A stretch of 64,000 bases of DNA from Actinophytocola algeriensis (GTDB taxonomy: Bacteria > Actinomycetota > Actinomycetes > Mycobacteriales > Pseudonocardiaceae). Positions 27,485-36,675 of this stretch are shown piece by piece (the first letter of the stretch is position 1; the number at the start of each line of letters is the position of its first letter). Both the position numbers and the translations under genes were made by a program. The notes beneath the pieces were generated by a model. That model saw only the letters and a list, made by a program, of their open reading frames with translations, was not told where the DNA came from and did no database searches. The stretch covers positions 62,001-126,000 of the forward strand of contig NZ_JACHJQ010000001.1 of the NCBI RefSeq assembly GCF_014203735.1, written 5' to 3'.

Positions 27485-28088
27485 CCCACAGGTCGACCAC
27501 CCGCACACCGATCTCGGCGAGCAGCTTCCTGGTCAGCGGCAGGCTGATGCCGATCACGCTGGACGGGTCGCCGTCGACCCCGTCGACGAACCAGCCGCCG
27601 AACCCGTCGAGCGTGAACCCGCCCGCGACCGACAGCGGCTCACCGGTCCCGACGTACGCCTCGACCTCGTCCTCGGTCGGCGAGCCGAACCGGATCGTGG
27701 TGGCGACGGTGCCGGTGGCGACCGCCTCGACCACCCCGTCGCGGACCCGCAGCACGGCGTGACCGGTCATGAGCCTGCCCTCGCCGCCGGCCATGCGCTT
27801 CCACCGCTCGCGGGCGCGCTCCGCGGTCCCCGGTTTGCCGACCAGCTCGCCGCCGTGGGACAGCATCGAGTCGCAGCCGACGATCACCGCGTCGGCGTGC
27901 CCCGGCGCCACCTCGCGCGCCTTCGCCTCGGCCAGGGTGACGACCACGTGCTCGTGCGGCGCGTTCTCGGGCAGCGCGGCGGCGATGGCGTCCTCGTCGA
28001 CCCCGGAGACCTGGACGACGGGTTGGATGCCCGCGGCGCGCAGGACCATCAGGCGGGCGGGGGACTGTGATGCGAGGACGAACTCCAC
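27468..28088 (-). CDS. maf: Maf family nucleotide pyrophosphatase
   Basis: A 206-residue Maf protein, which hydrolyses modified or canonical nucleoside triphosphates to monophosphates and PPi. The signature SQSPARLMVLRAAG is at residues 6-19, followed by LAEAKA and the catalytic Asp region IVGCDSMLS, then a GYVGTGE-like EAYVGTGEPLSVAGGF and IGISLPL. GTG 28088 gives the family-standard N-terminus VEFVLAS, although it lies 40 bases inside the end of the MFS gene. It is convergent with the gene ending at 27484. Confidence 0.92.
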   Translation of the reverse strand: MEFVLASQSPARLMVLRAAGIQPVVQVSGVDEDAIAAALPENAPHEHVVVTLAEAKAREVAPGHADAVIVGCDSMLSHGGELVGKPGTAERARERWKRMAGGEGRLMTGHAVLRVRDGVVEAVATGTVATTIRFGSPTEDEVEAYVGTGEPLSVAGGFTLDGFGGWFVDGVDGDPSSVIGISLPLTRKLLAEIGVRVVDLWATGSP

Positions 28089-29668
28089 GGCTGCGACTCT
28101 AGATCGTCCGCCTTGGTCTTGATGCGGATGCCCGTCGCCGCCACGATGCCCAGCAGCAGGACCGCGATGGGCAGCATCAGGCTCGCCTTCGCGGCGACCG
28201 TGAAGCCGTCGTGGAACACGCCGGTCACGATGCGGCGCACGATGTCGGCGACGTCCGGGTCCAGATCGGACGGCACGGGCGGGTGCGAGGAGTCGAACTG
28301 GCTCGCCGTGTTGGCCGCCTCGGTGATGCGGTCGACGAACTCCTCCCGGTACCGCACGGGCAGGCGCTCCGCGTACTGGCGCGCGGCGTCCGGCACCGCG
28401 AACGCGACACCGAGCTGCAGCACCAGCCCGGTCGCCGCGCTGCCGAGCACGCCGCCGACCTGGCGGGACGTGTTGAACACGCCGGACGCGGCGCCGGTCA
28501 GGTGGGGTGGCATGCCCGCGGTCGCGGCGGTCGTCAGCGGCGAGAACACGAACCCGATGCCGAGGCCGGCGAGCGCGAGACCGGGGATGAGCGTGGCCGG
28601 GTCTATGTCGGGTGCTGCCTGGTAGACGAGGACGCCGACGGCCACGGCGAGCGTGCCGAACCCGCCGATGATCAGGTTCCGCGCGCCGATGCGGTGCCAC
28701 AGCGCGCCGGACAGCCCGGCCGCACCCGCCGCGGTGAGCGCCATGGGCAGGGCCAGCGCGCTGGACTCGAGCGCGGACATGCCCAGCACCGTCTGCAGGT
28801 AGAGCACCAGCGGCAGGAACATCCCGGTCATGGCGAAGCCCATGGCCGCGTGCGCGAGGTTGGCGTAGGTGAAGACCGGGTCGCGGAACACCTCGTTGGG
28901 CACCAAGGGCTCCCGGGTCCGGACCGTGACCTGGCGCCAGACGAACGCGACGAGCAGCAGCACCCCGGCGATGAGGATGTGGACGATCGTGAACGGTCCG
29001 GCGACCGTGCTCCAGTGGTAGTGCTGGCCGTTCTGGACGCCGAACACGAGCGCGAGGAGACCGGCCGCGCACAGGACCGTGCCGAGCGGGTCGAACCGCA
29101 GCTCGCGGCGCGGCTGCCAGTTCGGGAGGGCGACGAGTGCGATCAGCAGGCTGATGACGCCGATCGGGATGTTGATCAGGAAGATCCACTGCCAGCCGAC
29201 GTGCTCGACCAGCAGCCCGCCCAGCACCGGTCCGGCGAGCGTCGCGACACCGGCGACCGCGCCCCACACGGAGATCGGGACGCCGCGCTTCTCCGGCGGG
29301 AACAGGCGGGTGATGAACGACAGCGTCTGCGGCGTCATGAGCGCCGCGCCGAGGCCCTGCAGTGTGCGGGCGGCGATCAGCTCACCCGCGCTGGTGGCCA
29401 GCCCGCTCCACGCGGACGCGACCGTGAACGCGACGAGCCCGGCGACGAGGACGTTCTTCGGCCCGAACCGATCACCGAGCCGGCCCGTGATGAGGAGGGG
29501 GACGGTGTTCGCGAGGAGGTAGACGCTGTTGACCCACACGATCTCGTTCAGGTTCGCGTTCAGGTCGGTGAGCATCGTGGGGATCGCGACCGTGACGATC
29601 GTCGAGTCGAGCATGATCATGAAGAAGCACGCGCAGAGTGCCCACATGGCGGTCCACGGGCTTCTCAT
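28049..29668 (-). CDS. MFS drug:proton antiporter, DHA2 (14-helix) family
   Basis: A 539-residue transporter with 14 predicted helices. Motif D1 LDSTIVTVAIPTM (residues 20-32), motif A GRLGDRFGPKNVLV and motif C-like GPVLGGLLVEHVGWQWIFLINIP are as in EmrB/QacA pumps. A long extracellular loop between the last two helices carries the Asp/Pro-rich SSHPPVPSDLDPDVADI. It probably exports a toxic organic molecule. No TetR gene adjoins it; the downstream maf gene starts within its end, so maf may be co-transcribed. Confidence 0.9.
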   Translation of the reverse strand: MRSPWTAMWALCACFFMIMLDSTIVTVAIPTMLTDLNANLNEIVWVNSVYLLANTVPLLITGRLGDRFGPKNVLVAGLVAFTVASAWSGLATSAGELIAARTLQGLGAALMTPQTLSFITRLFPPEKRGVPISVWGAVAGVATLAGPVLGGLLVEHVGWQWIFLINIPIGVISLLIALVALPNWQPRRELRFDPLGTVLCAAGLLALVFGVQNGQHYHWSTVAGPFTIVHILIAGVLLLVAFVWRQVTVRTREPLVPNEVFRDPVFTYANLAHAAMGFAMTGMFLPLVLYLQTVLGMSALESSALALPMALTAAGAAGLSGALWHRIGARNLIIGGFGTLAVAVGVLVYQAAPDIDPATLIPGLALAGLGIGFVFSPLTTAATAGMPPHLTGAASGVFNTSRQVGGVLGSAATGLVLQLGVAFAVPDAARQYAERLPVRYREEFVDRITEAANTASQFDSSHPPVPSDLDPDVADIVRRIVTGVFHDGFTVAAKASLMLPIAVLLLGIVAATGIRIKTKADDLESQPWSSSSHHSPPPA

Positions 29669-29737
29669 GCGGTGCAGTGTGTCAGTTCGGCTTCGGTGCC
29701 TTGTCGGGAATCGTCACCGGCGGTGAGGATGTGAGAT

Positions 29738-30013
29738 ATGCGGCACCTCGATCGCGCCGTGCAGCTGCCAGCCAGCGCCAGCGGGAACAAGTTGTGCCGC
29801 CACCGCATCGCGGGCGGCTGCAGCCGCTGGTGCTCGTACAAGCTGTTCGCGAAGGTCATCACCGGCACCGTGCTGGTGCTCGCCCTGATCTGCGGCGGCA
29901 TCTGGCTCGTGGGCGAAGGAGATCGCGTCCGCGAGCTCCTGTACGGCGTCGCGATCTACTTCGCCCTGATCGTCCCGGGCATCATCTGGGCCAACGGCCG
30001 CGACCGAGACTGA
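29738..30013 (+). CDS. Small membrane protein of unknown function
   Basis: A 91-residue protein with a Cys/Arg-rich head (NKLCRHRIAGGCSRWCSY) and two hydrophobic helices (VITGTVLVLALICGGIWLVG and LYGVAIYFALIVPGIIWA). It is divergent from the MFS gene with a 69-bp shared promoter region. No family is recognised. The repeat element at 30035 begins 22 bases after its stop codon. Confidence 0.55.
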   Translation: MRHLDRAVQLPASASGNKLCRHRIAGGCSRWCSYKLFAKVITGTVLVLALICGGIWLVGEGDRVRELLYGVAIYFALIVPGIIWANGRDRD

Positions 30014-30034
30014 CCGCCAAGACCGCCCGCGCAG

Positions 30035-30313
30035 GATGCCCCGAAGACGCTGTCGAGACCGCTGCGATGCCACGAAGGGCCCCTTCGTTGCGTCCGGCGT
30101 GATGAAGGACCCCTTCGTTGCGCTCGGTGCGATGAAGGACCCCTTCGTAACACCCGACGCGATGAAGGACCCCTTCGTTACGTCCGGCGTGATGAAGGGC
30201 TCCTTCGTTGTGCTCACCGTGATGAAGAACCCCTTCGTAACGTCCGGTGTGATGAAGGGGGCCTTCATGAGCCCAACCACGCCCAACGCCCCGAAAGCGT
30301 CGTTCAGGGCATC
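30035..30313 (-). repeat. Modular repeat element 1: seven 30-bp units between inverted termini
   Basis: Seven units of 30 bp fill 30071-30280, each with GAAGG-N3-CCTTC and the consensus GATGAAGGACCCCTTCGTTA plus a ten-base variable half. The array is bounded by GATGCCCCGAAGACGCT at 30035 and the complement of GATGCCCTGAACGACGCT ending at 30313, imperfect inverted termini of about 18 bp. Relative to the arrays near 44.2 and 53.8 kb it is in opposite orientation. It occupies the whole gap between the small membrane gene and accE. Units vary at the third position of the palindrome centre, and there are no unique spacers, so it is not CRISPR. Confidence 0.9.
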
Positions 30314-30329
30314 GCCCACGAGGCCCGGA

Positions 30330-30527
30330 TCAGCGCGGGAAGGCCGACGCGCGCCAGGCGCCGGGCCCGTGGGCCAGGGGCTCACGGACCAGCGCCCGCC
30401 GGTCCGACCAGGCGGACCGCGGCGGCGGCTCGGTTTCCTCGCCAGGACCCAGCGCGGCGACGACCGCCACCAGGGCGGCCACCTCCTCGTCCGTCGGGTT
30501 GCCGCGGACCACGCGCAGGTGGCTCAC
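30330..30527 (-). CDS. accE: Acyl-CoA carboxylase epsilon subunit
   Basis: A 65-residue protein starting at GTG 30527, which overlaps the stop of the beta-subunit gene. The motif [20 protein letters not shown] (residues 4-23) is the conserved helix of actinobacterial AccE proteins, which dock the alpha and beta subunits; the rest is Arg/Pro-rich. It ends 17 bases from the terminus of the repeat element. Confidence 0.85.
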   Translation of the reverse strand: MSHLRVVRGNPTDEEVAALVAVVAALGPGEETEPPPRSAWSDRRALVREPLAHGPGAWRASAFPR

Positions 30528-32161
30528 AGCGGGATGTTCCCGTGCTTCTTGGGGGGCAGGGTCTCGCGTTTGTCGCGCAGCAGGCGCAGCGCCCTGGCCA
30601 CGTGGCCGCGGGTGTGCGACGGCGGGACCACCGCGTCCACGTACCCGCGTTCGGCCGCCACGTACGGGTTGCACAGCGTGTCCTCGTACTCCTGCTGCAG
30701 CCGGGCCCGCAGCGCGTCCACGTCCTCGCCGGAACCGGCCGCGGCGGCCAGCGTCTTGCGGTGCACGATGTTCGCCGCGCCCTGGGCGCCCATCACCGCG
30801 ATCTGGGCGGTCGGCCACGCCAGGTTGACGTCCGCGCCGAGGTGCTTGGACCCCATGACGTCGTACGCGCCGCCGTACGCCTTGCGGGTGATCACCGTGA
30901 CCTTCGGGACCGTGGCCTCGGCGTACGCGTAGATCAGCTTCGCGCCGCGGCGGATGATGCCGTTCCACTCCTGGTCGGTGCCCGGCAGGAAGCCCGGCAC
31001 GTCCACGAACGTCAGCACCGGCACGTTGAACGCGTCGCACGTCCGCACGAACCGGGCCGCCTTCTCCGACGCGTCGATGTCCAGGCAGCCCGCGAACTGG
31101 GTCGGCTGGTTCGCCACGATGCCGACCGCGTGCCCCTCGACGCGGCCGAAGCCGCACAGGATGTTCGGCGCGAACATGGACTGGACCTCGAGGAACTCGC
31201 CGTCGTCGAGCACCCGCTCCACGACCTCGTGCATGTCGTAGGGCTGGTTCGGCGAGTCCGGGATCAGCGTGTCCAGCTCGAGGTCGGTCTCCGAGACGTT
31301 GTCGGCCACCGACCCGTCGGCGGCGAACCCCGGGAACACCGGCGCGTCGGACATGTTGTTCGACGGCAGGAACGACAGCAGCTCCTTGACGTACGCGATC
31401 GCGTCGTCCTCGTCGGCACCCATGTAGTGCGCGTTGCCGGACTTCGTGTTGTGCGTCCGCGCGCCGCCCAGCTCCTCGAAGCCGACGTCCTCGCCGGTCA
31501 CCGTCTTGATCACGTCCGGGCCGGTGATGAACATGTGCGAGGTCTGGTCGACCATCACCACGAAGTCGGTCAGCGCGGGCGAGTACACGTGGCCGCCCGC
31601 GTTCGCGCCCATGATCAGCGAGATCTGCGGGACGACCCCGGACGCGCGGGTGTTGCGGATGAAGATCTCGCCGTACAGACCCAGCGAGACGACACCCTCC
31701 TGGATGCGCGCGCCGCCGCCCTCGTTGATGCCGATGATCGGCCTGCCGGTCTTCATCGCCAGGTCCATGACCTTGACGATCTTCTCGCCGTACACCTCGC
31801 CGAGCGCGCCGCCGAAGACCGTCACGTCCTGGCTGAACACGCATACCGGGCGGCCGTCGATGGTGCCGTGCCCGGTCACCACACCGTCGCCGTACGGGCG
31901 GTTGCGCTCGAGCCCGAAGTTGGTGGACCGGTGCCGCGCCAGCTCGTCCAGCTCGACGAACGACCCGGGGTCGAGCAACGCGTCGATGCGCTCGCGAGCG
32001 GTTTTCTTGCCCTTCGCGTGCTGCTTCGCCACCGCGCGCTCGGACCCGGCGTGGACCGCCTCGTCACTGCGGCGGTACAGGTCGGCCAGCTTGCCCGCCG
32101 TGGTGTGGATGTCCGTTTCGCCGGTCGGCACCTCACCGAGCGGTTCCGTCGCGCTGCTCAT
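30524..32161 (-). CDS. accD5: Acyl-CoA (propionyl-CoA) carboxylase beta subunit
   Basis: A 545-residue carboxyltransferase that moves CO2 from biotin to propionyl- or acetyl-CoA. It has the crotonase-fold pair: [20 protein letters not shown] and [20 protein letters not shown] in the N-terminal half, and [23 protein letters not shown] and [19 protein letters not shown] in the C-terminal half. It is coupled to accE downstream and divergent from birA across 44 bp. Its partners are the alpha subunit at 24900 and AccE. Substrate preference (propionyl versus acetyl) is inferred from similarity to mycobacterial AccD5. Confidence 0.95.
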   Translation of the reverse strand: MSSATEPLGEVPTGETDIHTTAGKLADLYRRSDEAVHAGSERAVAKQHAKGKKTARERIDALLDPGSFVELDELARHRSTNFGLERNRPYGDGVVTGHGTIDGRPVCVFSQDVTVFGGALGEVYGEKIVKVMDLAMKTGRPIIGINEGGGARIQEGVVSLGLYGEIFIRNTRASGVVPQISLIMGANAGGHVYSPALTDFVVMVDQTSHMFITGPDVIKTVTGEDVGFEELGGARTHNTKSGNAHYMGADEDDAIAYVKELLSFLPSNNMSDAPVFPGFAADGSVADNVSETDLELDTLIPDSPNQPYDMHEVVERVLDDGEFLEVQSMFAPNILCGFGRVEGHAVGIVANQPTQFAGCLDIDASEKAARFVRTCDAFNVPVLTFVDVPGFLPGTDQEWNGIIRRGAKLIYAYAEATVPKVTVITRKAYGGAYDVMGSKHLGADVNLAWPTAQIAVMGAQGAANIVHRKTLAAAAGSGEDVDALRARLQQEYEDTLCNPYVAAERGYVDAVVPPSHTRGHVARALRLLRDKRETLPPKKHGNIPL

Positions 32162-32205
32162 GCTCGGGAGCCTAGTCACGGGTGCGGACGGGTAAGTTCT
32201 GGAAT

Positions 32206-33033
32206 GTGACCGAGAACAAGCTGGACGTGCTGGTCCTCCGCGAGCAACTGGTCGCGCCGAACGGTCCGTACGCGGCCCTCGACGTGGTGGCGTCGACCGG
32301 TTCGACCAACGCCGACCTGCTGGCGGCCGCCGCCGAGAACGCGGCGGACCGGACGGTGCTGGTCGCCGAGGAGCAGACCGCGGGCCGTGGTCGCCGGGAC
32401 CGCACCTGGGTGTCGCCGTCCGGCTCCGGGGTCTACCTGTCCGTGCTGGTCCGGCCTTCGTCGGTGCCCCCGGCACGGCTCGGCACGCTCGGCATGGTCG
32501 CCGGCCTCGCGCTCATGCACGCCGCGACGGAGACCGCCGGGATCGACGCGGTGCTGAAGTGGCCCAACGACCTGCTCGTCGGCGCCGAACGGAAGAAGGC
32601 GGCCGGTGTGCTGTCCGAGGTCGTGTCCGACGCGGCGGGCCAGGCGGCCGTCGTCGGCGTGGGGTTCAACGTGACCGCCCTGCCCGAGGGCGCCGAGCCG
32701 GGGCCCGGTGGGCTACCGCCGGGGTCGTTCGCGGACGCGGGCGCGAAGGTCACCGACCGGACGGAGCTGACGGCGAGCTTCCTGCGCGCGTTCGTGGAGC
32801 TGGAGGCCGTGTGGCGGCTGAACGACGGTGACGTCGAGCGGTCCGGCGTGCTCACCGGGTACCGCGAGGCGTGCGGCTCGATCGGTCAGCGGGTGCGCGC
32901 GGAGCTGCCGGACGGCGCGCTGACCGGGGTCGCGGTGGACGTCGATCCGGAGGGCAGGCTGCTGCTCAAACTGGACGACGGGACCCCCAAGGCGGTGTCG
33001 GCGGGCGACGTCGTGCACCTGAAGGCGGACTAG
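32206..33033 (+). CDS. birA: Biotin--[acetyl-CoA-carboxylase] ligase
   Basis: A 275-residue monofunctional ligase without the DNA-binding domain of E. coli Bir[21 protein letters not shown], then [20 protein letters not shown] (biotin and ATP site) and [21 protein letters not shown] follow in the family order, with the small C-terminal SH3-like domain ([19 protein letters not shown]). It activates biotin as biotinyl-AMP and attaches it to Lys551 of the carboxylase alpha subunit. GTG 32206 is chosen to give the usual N-terminus; an ATG at 32182 is also in frame. Confidence 0.94.
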   Translation: MTENKLDVLVLREQLVAPNGPYAALDVVASTGSTNADLLAAAAENAADRTVLVAEEQTAGRGRRDRTWVSPSGSGVYLSVLVRPSSVPPARLGTLGMVAGLALMHAATETAGIDAVLKWPNDLLVGAERKKAAGVLSEVVSDAAGQAAVVGVGFNVTALPEGAEPGPGGLPPGSFADAGAKVTDRTELTASFLRAFVELEAVWRLNDGDVERSGVLTGYREACGSIGQRVRAELPDGALTGVAVDVDPEGRLLLKLDDGTPKAVSAGDVVHLKAD

Positions 33034-33128
33034 CGAACATTCTTGCGGGTCAGCCCCCGAACTGTCGGTCCTCCTCGGTACGGTTACCGCGACACGATCG
33101 CTGAGGCGGTTTATTTCGGGAGGACGCC

Positions 33129-33719
33129 GTGGCATACCCAGAGGATCTGCTCAGCGAGGGCGAGAGCGTCATCCTGCACAAACACTCGCACTGGAAGATG
33201 CTCCTCCTGCCCTACATCGTGCTGATCGCGGTGCTCGGGGTGGGCGTCTGGCTCACGCTCCTCGTCTCGGACACCTCGTGGAGCACGGCGGGCTTCATCG
33301 CGATCGGCGCGGTCGCGCTGATCCTGCTGGTGTGGCTGTTCTTCATCCCCTTCATCCGCTGGCGCACCACGCACTTCGTGGTCACGACCGACCGGGTGAT
33401 GGCGAAGGAAGGCGTCATCAAGACGACCGGCATCACGATCCCGATGAACAGCATCAACAGCGTCCGGTTCGAGCACGGCCTCGTCGACCGGATCTTTGGC
33501 TGCGGCACGCTGATCATCGAGTCCGCCTCCCAGGAGCCGCTGGAGTTCGACGACATCCCGGCGGTCGAGAGGGTGCACACCCTGCTCTACCGCGAGATCA
33601 ACGACAACCCGCACGACGACTTCCGGCCGGGCGGTGCCGTGGCCACCGACTTCAACGCCCAGCAGGGCGTCGCGCCGACCCAGCCGTACCCGCCGCAGGG
33701 TGACCGGCGCCGCCGCTGA
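33129..33719 (+). CDS. PH domain-containing membrane protein (bPH2/DUF304)
   Basis: A 196-residue protein with two helices (LLLPYIVLIAVLGVGVWLTLL and FIAIGAVALILLVWLFFIPF, residues 25-45 and 57-76) followed by a bacterial PH-like domain (HFVVTTDRVMAKEGVIKTTG; IPMNSINSVRFEHGLVDRIFGCGTL). The C-terminus is Pro/Gln-rich. The start is GTG 33129 after GGGAGG. It lies downstream of birA, as in mycobacteria (recalled), and its stop codon opens a copy of the dispersed 23-bp repeat. Function is not established. Confidence 0.85.
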   Translation: MAYPEDLLSEGESVILHKHSHWKMLLLPYIVLIAVLGVGVWLTLLVSDTSWSTAGFIAIGAVALILLVWLFFIPFIRWRTTHFVVTTDRVMAKEGVIKTTGITIPMNSINSVRFEHGLVDRIFGCGTLIIESASQEPLEFDDIPAVERVHTLLYREINDNPHDDFRPGGAVATDFNAQQGVAPTQPYPPQGDRRRR

Positions 33720-33737
33720 GCGGAGCTTGCGGAGAAC
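33717..33737 (+). repeat. Dispersed repeat, shortened copy at a stop codon and ribosome site
   Basis: TGAGCGGAGCTTGCGGAGAAC begins at the stop codon of the PH-domain gene and ends next to the ATG of the following gene; its GGAG may serve as that gene's ribosome site. Confidence 0.65.
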
Positions 33738-34685
33738 ATGGTCATGACCGCGCGCGACCTCGGCCTGCCGTCCCGGGTGCCCGCACCCGGGCTGCCGGAG
33801 CGCGTCACGATCTGGGAGGTCGGGCCGCGTGACGGGCTGCAGAACGAGGACGCGGTCGTCCCGGTCGAGGTGAAGCTCGAGTTCCTCGACCGGCTCGCCG
33901 ACGCCGGGCTGACCACGGTCGAGGCCACCAGCTTCGTGCACCCCAAGTGGGTGCCGCAGCTGGCCGACGCCGAGGAGCTGCTCGCCGGGCTGACGCCCCG
34001 CGACGGTGTGCGGTACCCGGTGCTGGTGCCGAACGAGCGGGGGCTCGACCGCGCGCTCGCCGCCGGGGTCCGGCACATCGCCATCTTCGCGAGCGCCACG
34101 GAGACGTTCGCGAACCGCAACCTCAACCGCACCCTCGACTCGCAGATGGCGATGTTCGAGCCGGTCGTGAGCCGGGCCGTCGCCGAGGGGCTGGACGTCC
34201 GCGGTTACGTGTCGATGTGCTGGGGCGACCCGTGGGAGGGCGCGGTCGAACCGGGCGCGGTCGTCTCGGTCGGCAGGCGGCTGCTCGACATGGGCTGCTC
34301 GCAGCTCTCCCTCGGGGACACGATCGGTGTCGCCACCGCGGGCCACGTCGCCGCGCTCGTCAACGCGTTCACCGACGCGGGCACGCCGGTGTCCGCGCTC
34401 GCCGTGCACTTCCACGACACCTACGGGCAGGCGCTCGCCAACACGGTCGAGGCGCTGCGGCACGGGGTGACCACAGTGGACTCCTCGGCCGGCGGCCTCG
34501 GCGGCTGCCCGTACGCGGAGTCCGCCACCGGCAACCTCGCCACCGAGGACCTCGTGTGGTGCCTCGACGGCCTCGGCGTCGACACCGGCGTGGACCTGGA
34601 CAAACTCGCCGACACCAGCGCGTGGATGGCCACGAAGCTGGGGCGGCCGAGCCCGTCCCGCGTGGTCCGGGCCCTGCGGGGCTGA
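33738..34685 (+). CDS. Hydroxymethylglutaryl-CoA lyase family protein
   Basis: A 315-residue DRE-TIM metallolyase. VTIWEVGPRDGLQNE (residues 22-36, metal and catalytic site), TTVEATSFVHPKWVPQLADA, AVHFHDTYGQALAN and the HMG-CoA-lyase signature SSAGGLGGCPYAESATGN with its catalytic Cys are all present. It would split 3-hydroxy-3-methylglutaryl-CoA or a related acyl-CoA, as in leucine degradation. ATG 33744 is an alternative start. No leucine-pathway genes adjoin it; the next two genes (GNAT, CbiZ) are probably co-transcribed. Confidence 0.9.
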   Translation: MVMTARDLGLPSRVPAPGLPERVTIWEVGPRDGLQNEDAVVPVEVKLEFLDRLADAGLTTVEATSFVHPKWVPQLADAEELLAGLTPRDGVRYPVLVPNERGLDRALAAGVRHIAIFASATETFANRNLNRTLDSQMAMFEPVVSRAVAEGLDVRGYVSMCWGDPWEGAVEPGAVVSVGRRLLDMGCSQLSLGDTIGVATAGHVAALVNAFTDAGTPVSALAVHFHDTYGQALANTVEALRHGVTTVDSSAGGLGGCPYAESATGNLATEDLVWCLDGLGVDTGVDLDKLADTSAWMATKLGRPSPSRVVRALRG

Positions 34686-34688
34686 GCC

Positions 34689-35246
34689 GTGCGGCTCGTC
34701 GAACTGACCCGCGAGACCTGGCCGACGCTGGAAGAACTGTTCAGTGCCAACAAAACCGTCGGCGGGTGCTACTGCACGTGGTTCATGCGCACGGGCCCGG
34801 AGATGGAAGCCCAGTGGGGCGCGGGCAACAAGAAGTTCCTGCATGAGAAGGTCCGGGCCGGTGAGCCGCTGGGCCTGCTCGCGCTGGCGGACGACCGCCC
34901 GCTCGGCTGGGTCGCCGTCGCGCCCCGGTCGACGTACCCGAGGCTCGACCGCTCCAGGACCACCGCGTCCGACGCGGGTCCGGACGCGTGGTCGGTGACC
35001 TGTTTCTTCGTGCACCGCTCCGCTCGCGGCCGTGGCCTCGCCCGCACACTCGTCGACGCCGCCGTGGACTTCGCCGCGGCGCGCGGCGCCCGCGTGGTCG
35101 AGGGGCACCCCGTCGACACGGAGGGCCGGAAGAGGTCGTCCGGCGACCTGTACCACGGCACGCTCGACCTGTTCCTGGCCGCGGGCTTCACGCTCGTCGA
35201 GCGCCGGGGCACCCGGCGCGCGCTGGTACGCAAGGACCTGACGTGA
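34689..35246 (+). CDS. GNAT family N-acetyltransferase
   Basis: A 185-residue acyltransferase. The acetyl-CoA loop is in SVTCFFVHRSARGRGLARTLV (motif A, residues 102-121), followed by AVDFAAARGARVVEGHPV and the terminal GFTLVERRGTRRALVRKDL. The N-terminal half has VGGCYCTWFMR, which recurs in a subgroup of actinobacterial GNATs. The substrate is unknown. It starts at GTG 34689 three bases after the lyase stop and overlaps the cbiZ start (GTGA). Confidence 0.85.
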   Translation: MRLVELTRETWPTLEELFSANKTVGGCYCTWFMRTGPEMEAQWGAGNKKFLHEKVRAGEPLGLLALADDRPLGWVAVAPRSTYPRLDRSRTTASDAGPDAWSVTCFFVHRSARGRGLARTLVDAAVDFAAARGARVVEGHPVDTEGRKRSSGDLYHGTLDLFLAAGFTLVERRGTRRALVRKDLT

Positions 35247-35836
35247 TCACCGACGTGGACGGCTCGCCGGTGTACGTGTGGCAGGCCGGATCGCCGTGGC
35301 TCGCGGTGTCGTCCGGCGTGCTGGGCGGCGGGATCGGGATGCGGTCCTGGGTGATCAACGCGACCGTGTCCAACACCTACCACCGCCTCGACCCGGACCG
35401 CCACCTCGCCGAGCTCGCCGCGTCGCTCGGCCTGACCGGTGACGGTATCGGGCTGCTGACCGCCGTTGACGTACATGAGGTCGTGCACCGCGAGGACAGT
35501 GGTGTGCGCGTCGCGGTCACCACCGGCATCGGCGCGCACCCGACGTGGGCCGCCGGTCCCGCCGCCGTGCCGGAACCGGTCGGCACGATCAACGCGATCT
35601 GCTGGCTGCCGGTCCGGCTCACCGAGGCGGCACTGGTCAACGTGGTCGCCACGGTCGCGGAGGCCAAAGCACAGGCACTGTTCGAGTCTGGTGTGCCGGG
35701 AACCGGCACCCCCACCGACTCCGTTGTCGTGCTGTGCCCGCCGGACGGACCCGCGGAACCGTTCGGTGGTCCACGATCGGTGGTTGGTGGTGCACTCGCC
35801 CGCGCGGTGCACGGCGCGATCCGCGCGCGACTGTGA
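35243..35836 (+). CDS. cbiZ: Adenosylcobinamide amidohydrolase
   Basis: A 197-residue CbiZ-type enzyme, which cuts the aminopropanol linkage of adenosylcobinamide to yield adenosylcobyric acid so that foreign corrinoids can be reused for B12. The segments AVTTGIGAHPTWAAGP, VGTINAICWLPVRLTEAALVN, ATVAEAKAQALFESGV and GTGTPTDSVVVLC match the family. It starts inside the GNAT stop codon. No other cobalamin gene is in the window, so it works in salvage with genes elsewhere. Confidence 0.85.
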   Translation: MITDVDGSPVYVWQAGSPWLAVSSGVLGGGIGMRSWVINATVSNTYHRLDPDRHLAELAASLGLTGDGIGLLTAVDVHEVVHREDSGVRVAVTTGIGAHPTWAAGPAAVPEPVGTINAICWLPVRLTEAALVNVVATVAEAKAQALFESGVPGTGTPTDSVVVLCPPDGPAEPFGGPRSVVGGALARAVHGAIRARL

Positions 35837-35915
35837 AAATCCACGGGAACCGTCGACGCGCGCCACGCGTCCAACGCGAGACCGAGACCAATGCCGTCCC
35901 CCAGCGGAGGTGGCC

Positions 35916-36368
35916 GTGGTGGCCGACCACAGAGCTCAGGTCGAGGACCTGCTAGCCGGCTACCGGCGTAGCCGGGAGCAGTTGGGGGCAGTGCAACGGT
36001 CGCTTGCGACCGTGCGCGAGACCGTGACCAGTGACGACGGCCAGGTGGCCGTGACCGTGTCCGCATCGGGCACGCTGGTCGACCTGTCGATCAACGACGA
36101 CGCCTACCGCGTGCTGCGTCCCGCCGACCTCGCCGACCTGATCGTCCGCACCACCGCCGAGGCCACCGCCCGTGCGACGCGCCAGGCGAGCGAAGTCCTC
36201 GCCCCCGTGCTGCCCGCCGAAACGGACCCGGCCGCGTTGCTGCGCGGCACCGCCGACCTCGCGGAGCAGGAGCTGACACCGGAGCCCGAGCCCGAGTCAC
36301 CGGACGAGACGTTCGAGGACAAGTCCTGGATGCAGTCTGGGGGCACGCGCGATGCACGGCGGGTTTGA
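35916..36368 (+). CDS. YbaB/EbfC family protein heading the third T7SS island
   Basis: A 150-residue protein from one of three clustered GTG codons (35910, 35916, 35919); GCGGAGG favours 35916 or 35919. The core VAVTVSASGTLVDLSINDDA is YbaB-like, then helix VRTTAEATARATRQASEVL and an acidic tail with repeated PEPEPES. It overlaps the next gene by 17 bases. It resembles the proteins at 4308 and 4715, so each of these islands has YbaB-type partners. Confidence 0.7.
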   Translation: MVADHRAQVEDLLAGYRRSREQLGAVQRSLATVRETVTSDDGQVAVTVSASGTLVDLSINDDAYRVLRPADLADLIVRTTAEATARATRQASEVLAPVLPAETDPAALLRGTADLAEQELTPEPEPESPDETFEDKSWMQSGGTRDARRV

Positions 36369-36675
36369 GGGTTTCGAGGTCGACGCCGAGCGGCTGGCCG
36401 GTGAGGCGCGCCAGTTCGAGCCGTTGAGCACCAGGGTCGCGGCGATCCACAGCGGCCTCGCCGACGCGCTGTCCGACGGTGCCTGCTGGGGCACGGACGC
36501 GGTGGGCCAGAGCTTCTCGGCCGTCCACGCCCAGCCCGCGGACGACGTGGTCAGTCGCCTGTCGTCGCTGTCGGAGCGGCTCGGGTCGGTCGGCACCCGC
36601 CTGTCGGACACCGCGACCACCTACGGCGCCGGTGAGCAGGCGGCGGTCGACAACCTGAAGGCCGCGGAGCAGTAG
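36352..36675 (+). CDS. WXG100-like protein
   Basis: A 107-residue helical hairpin protein: FEVDAERLAGEARQFEPLST, turn DGACWGTDAVGQSF (W-G turn near residue 46), then helix VVSRLSSLSERLGSVGTRL. Size and shape fit the WXG100 group of small T7SS substrates or chaperones. It lies between the YbaB-like gene and the toxin gene, with no gap to the latter, so it is a likely secretion partner of the toxin. Confidence 0.75.
   Translation: MHGGFEGFEVDAERLAGEARQFEPLSTRVAAIHSGLADALSDGACWGTDAVGQSFSAVHAQPADDVVSRLSSLSERLGSVGTRLSDTATTYGAGEQAAVDNLKAAEQ

Noticed and set aside
30071..30280. CRISPR array
   Set aside because: The 30-bp units abut directly with no unique spacers and vary from unit to unit; no cas gene is in the window.
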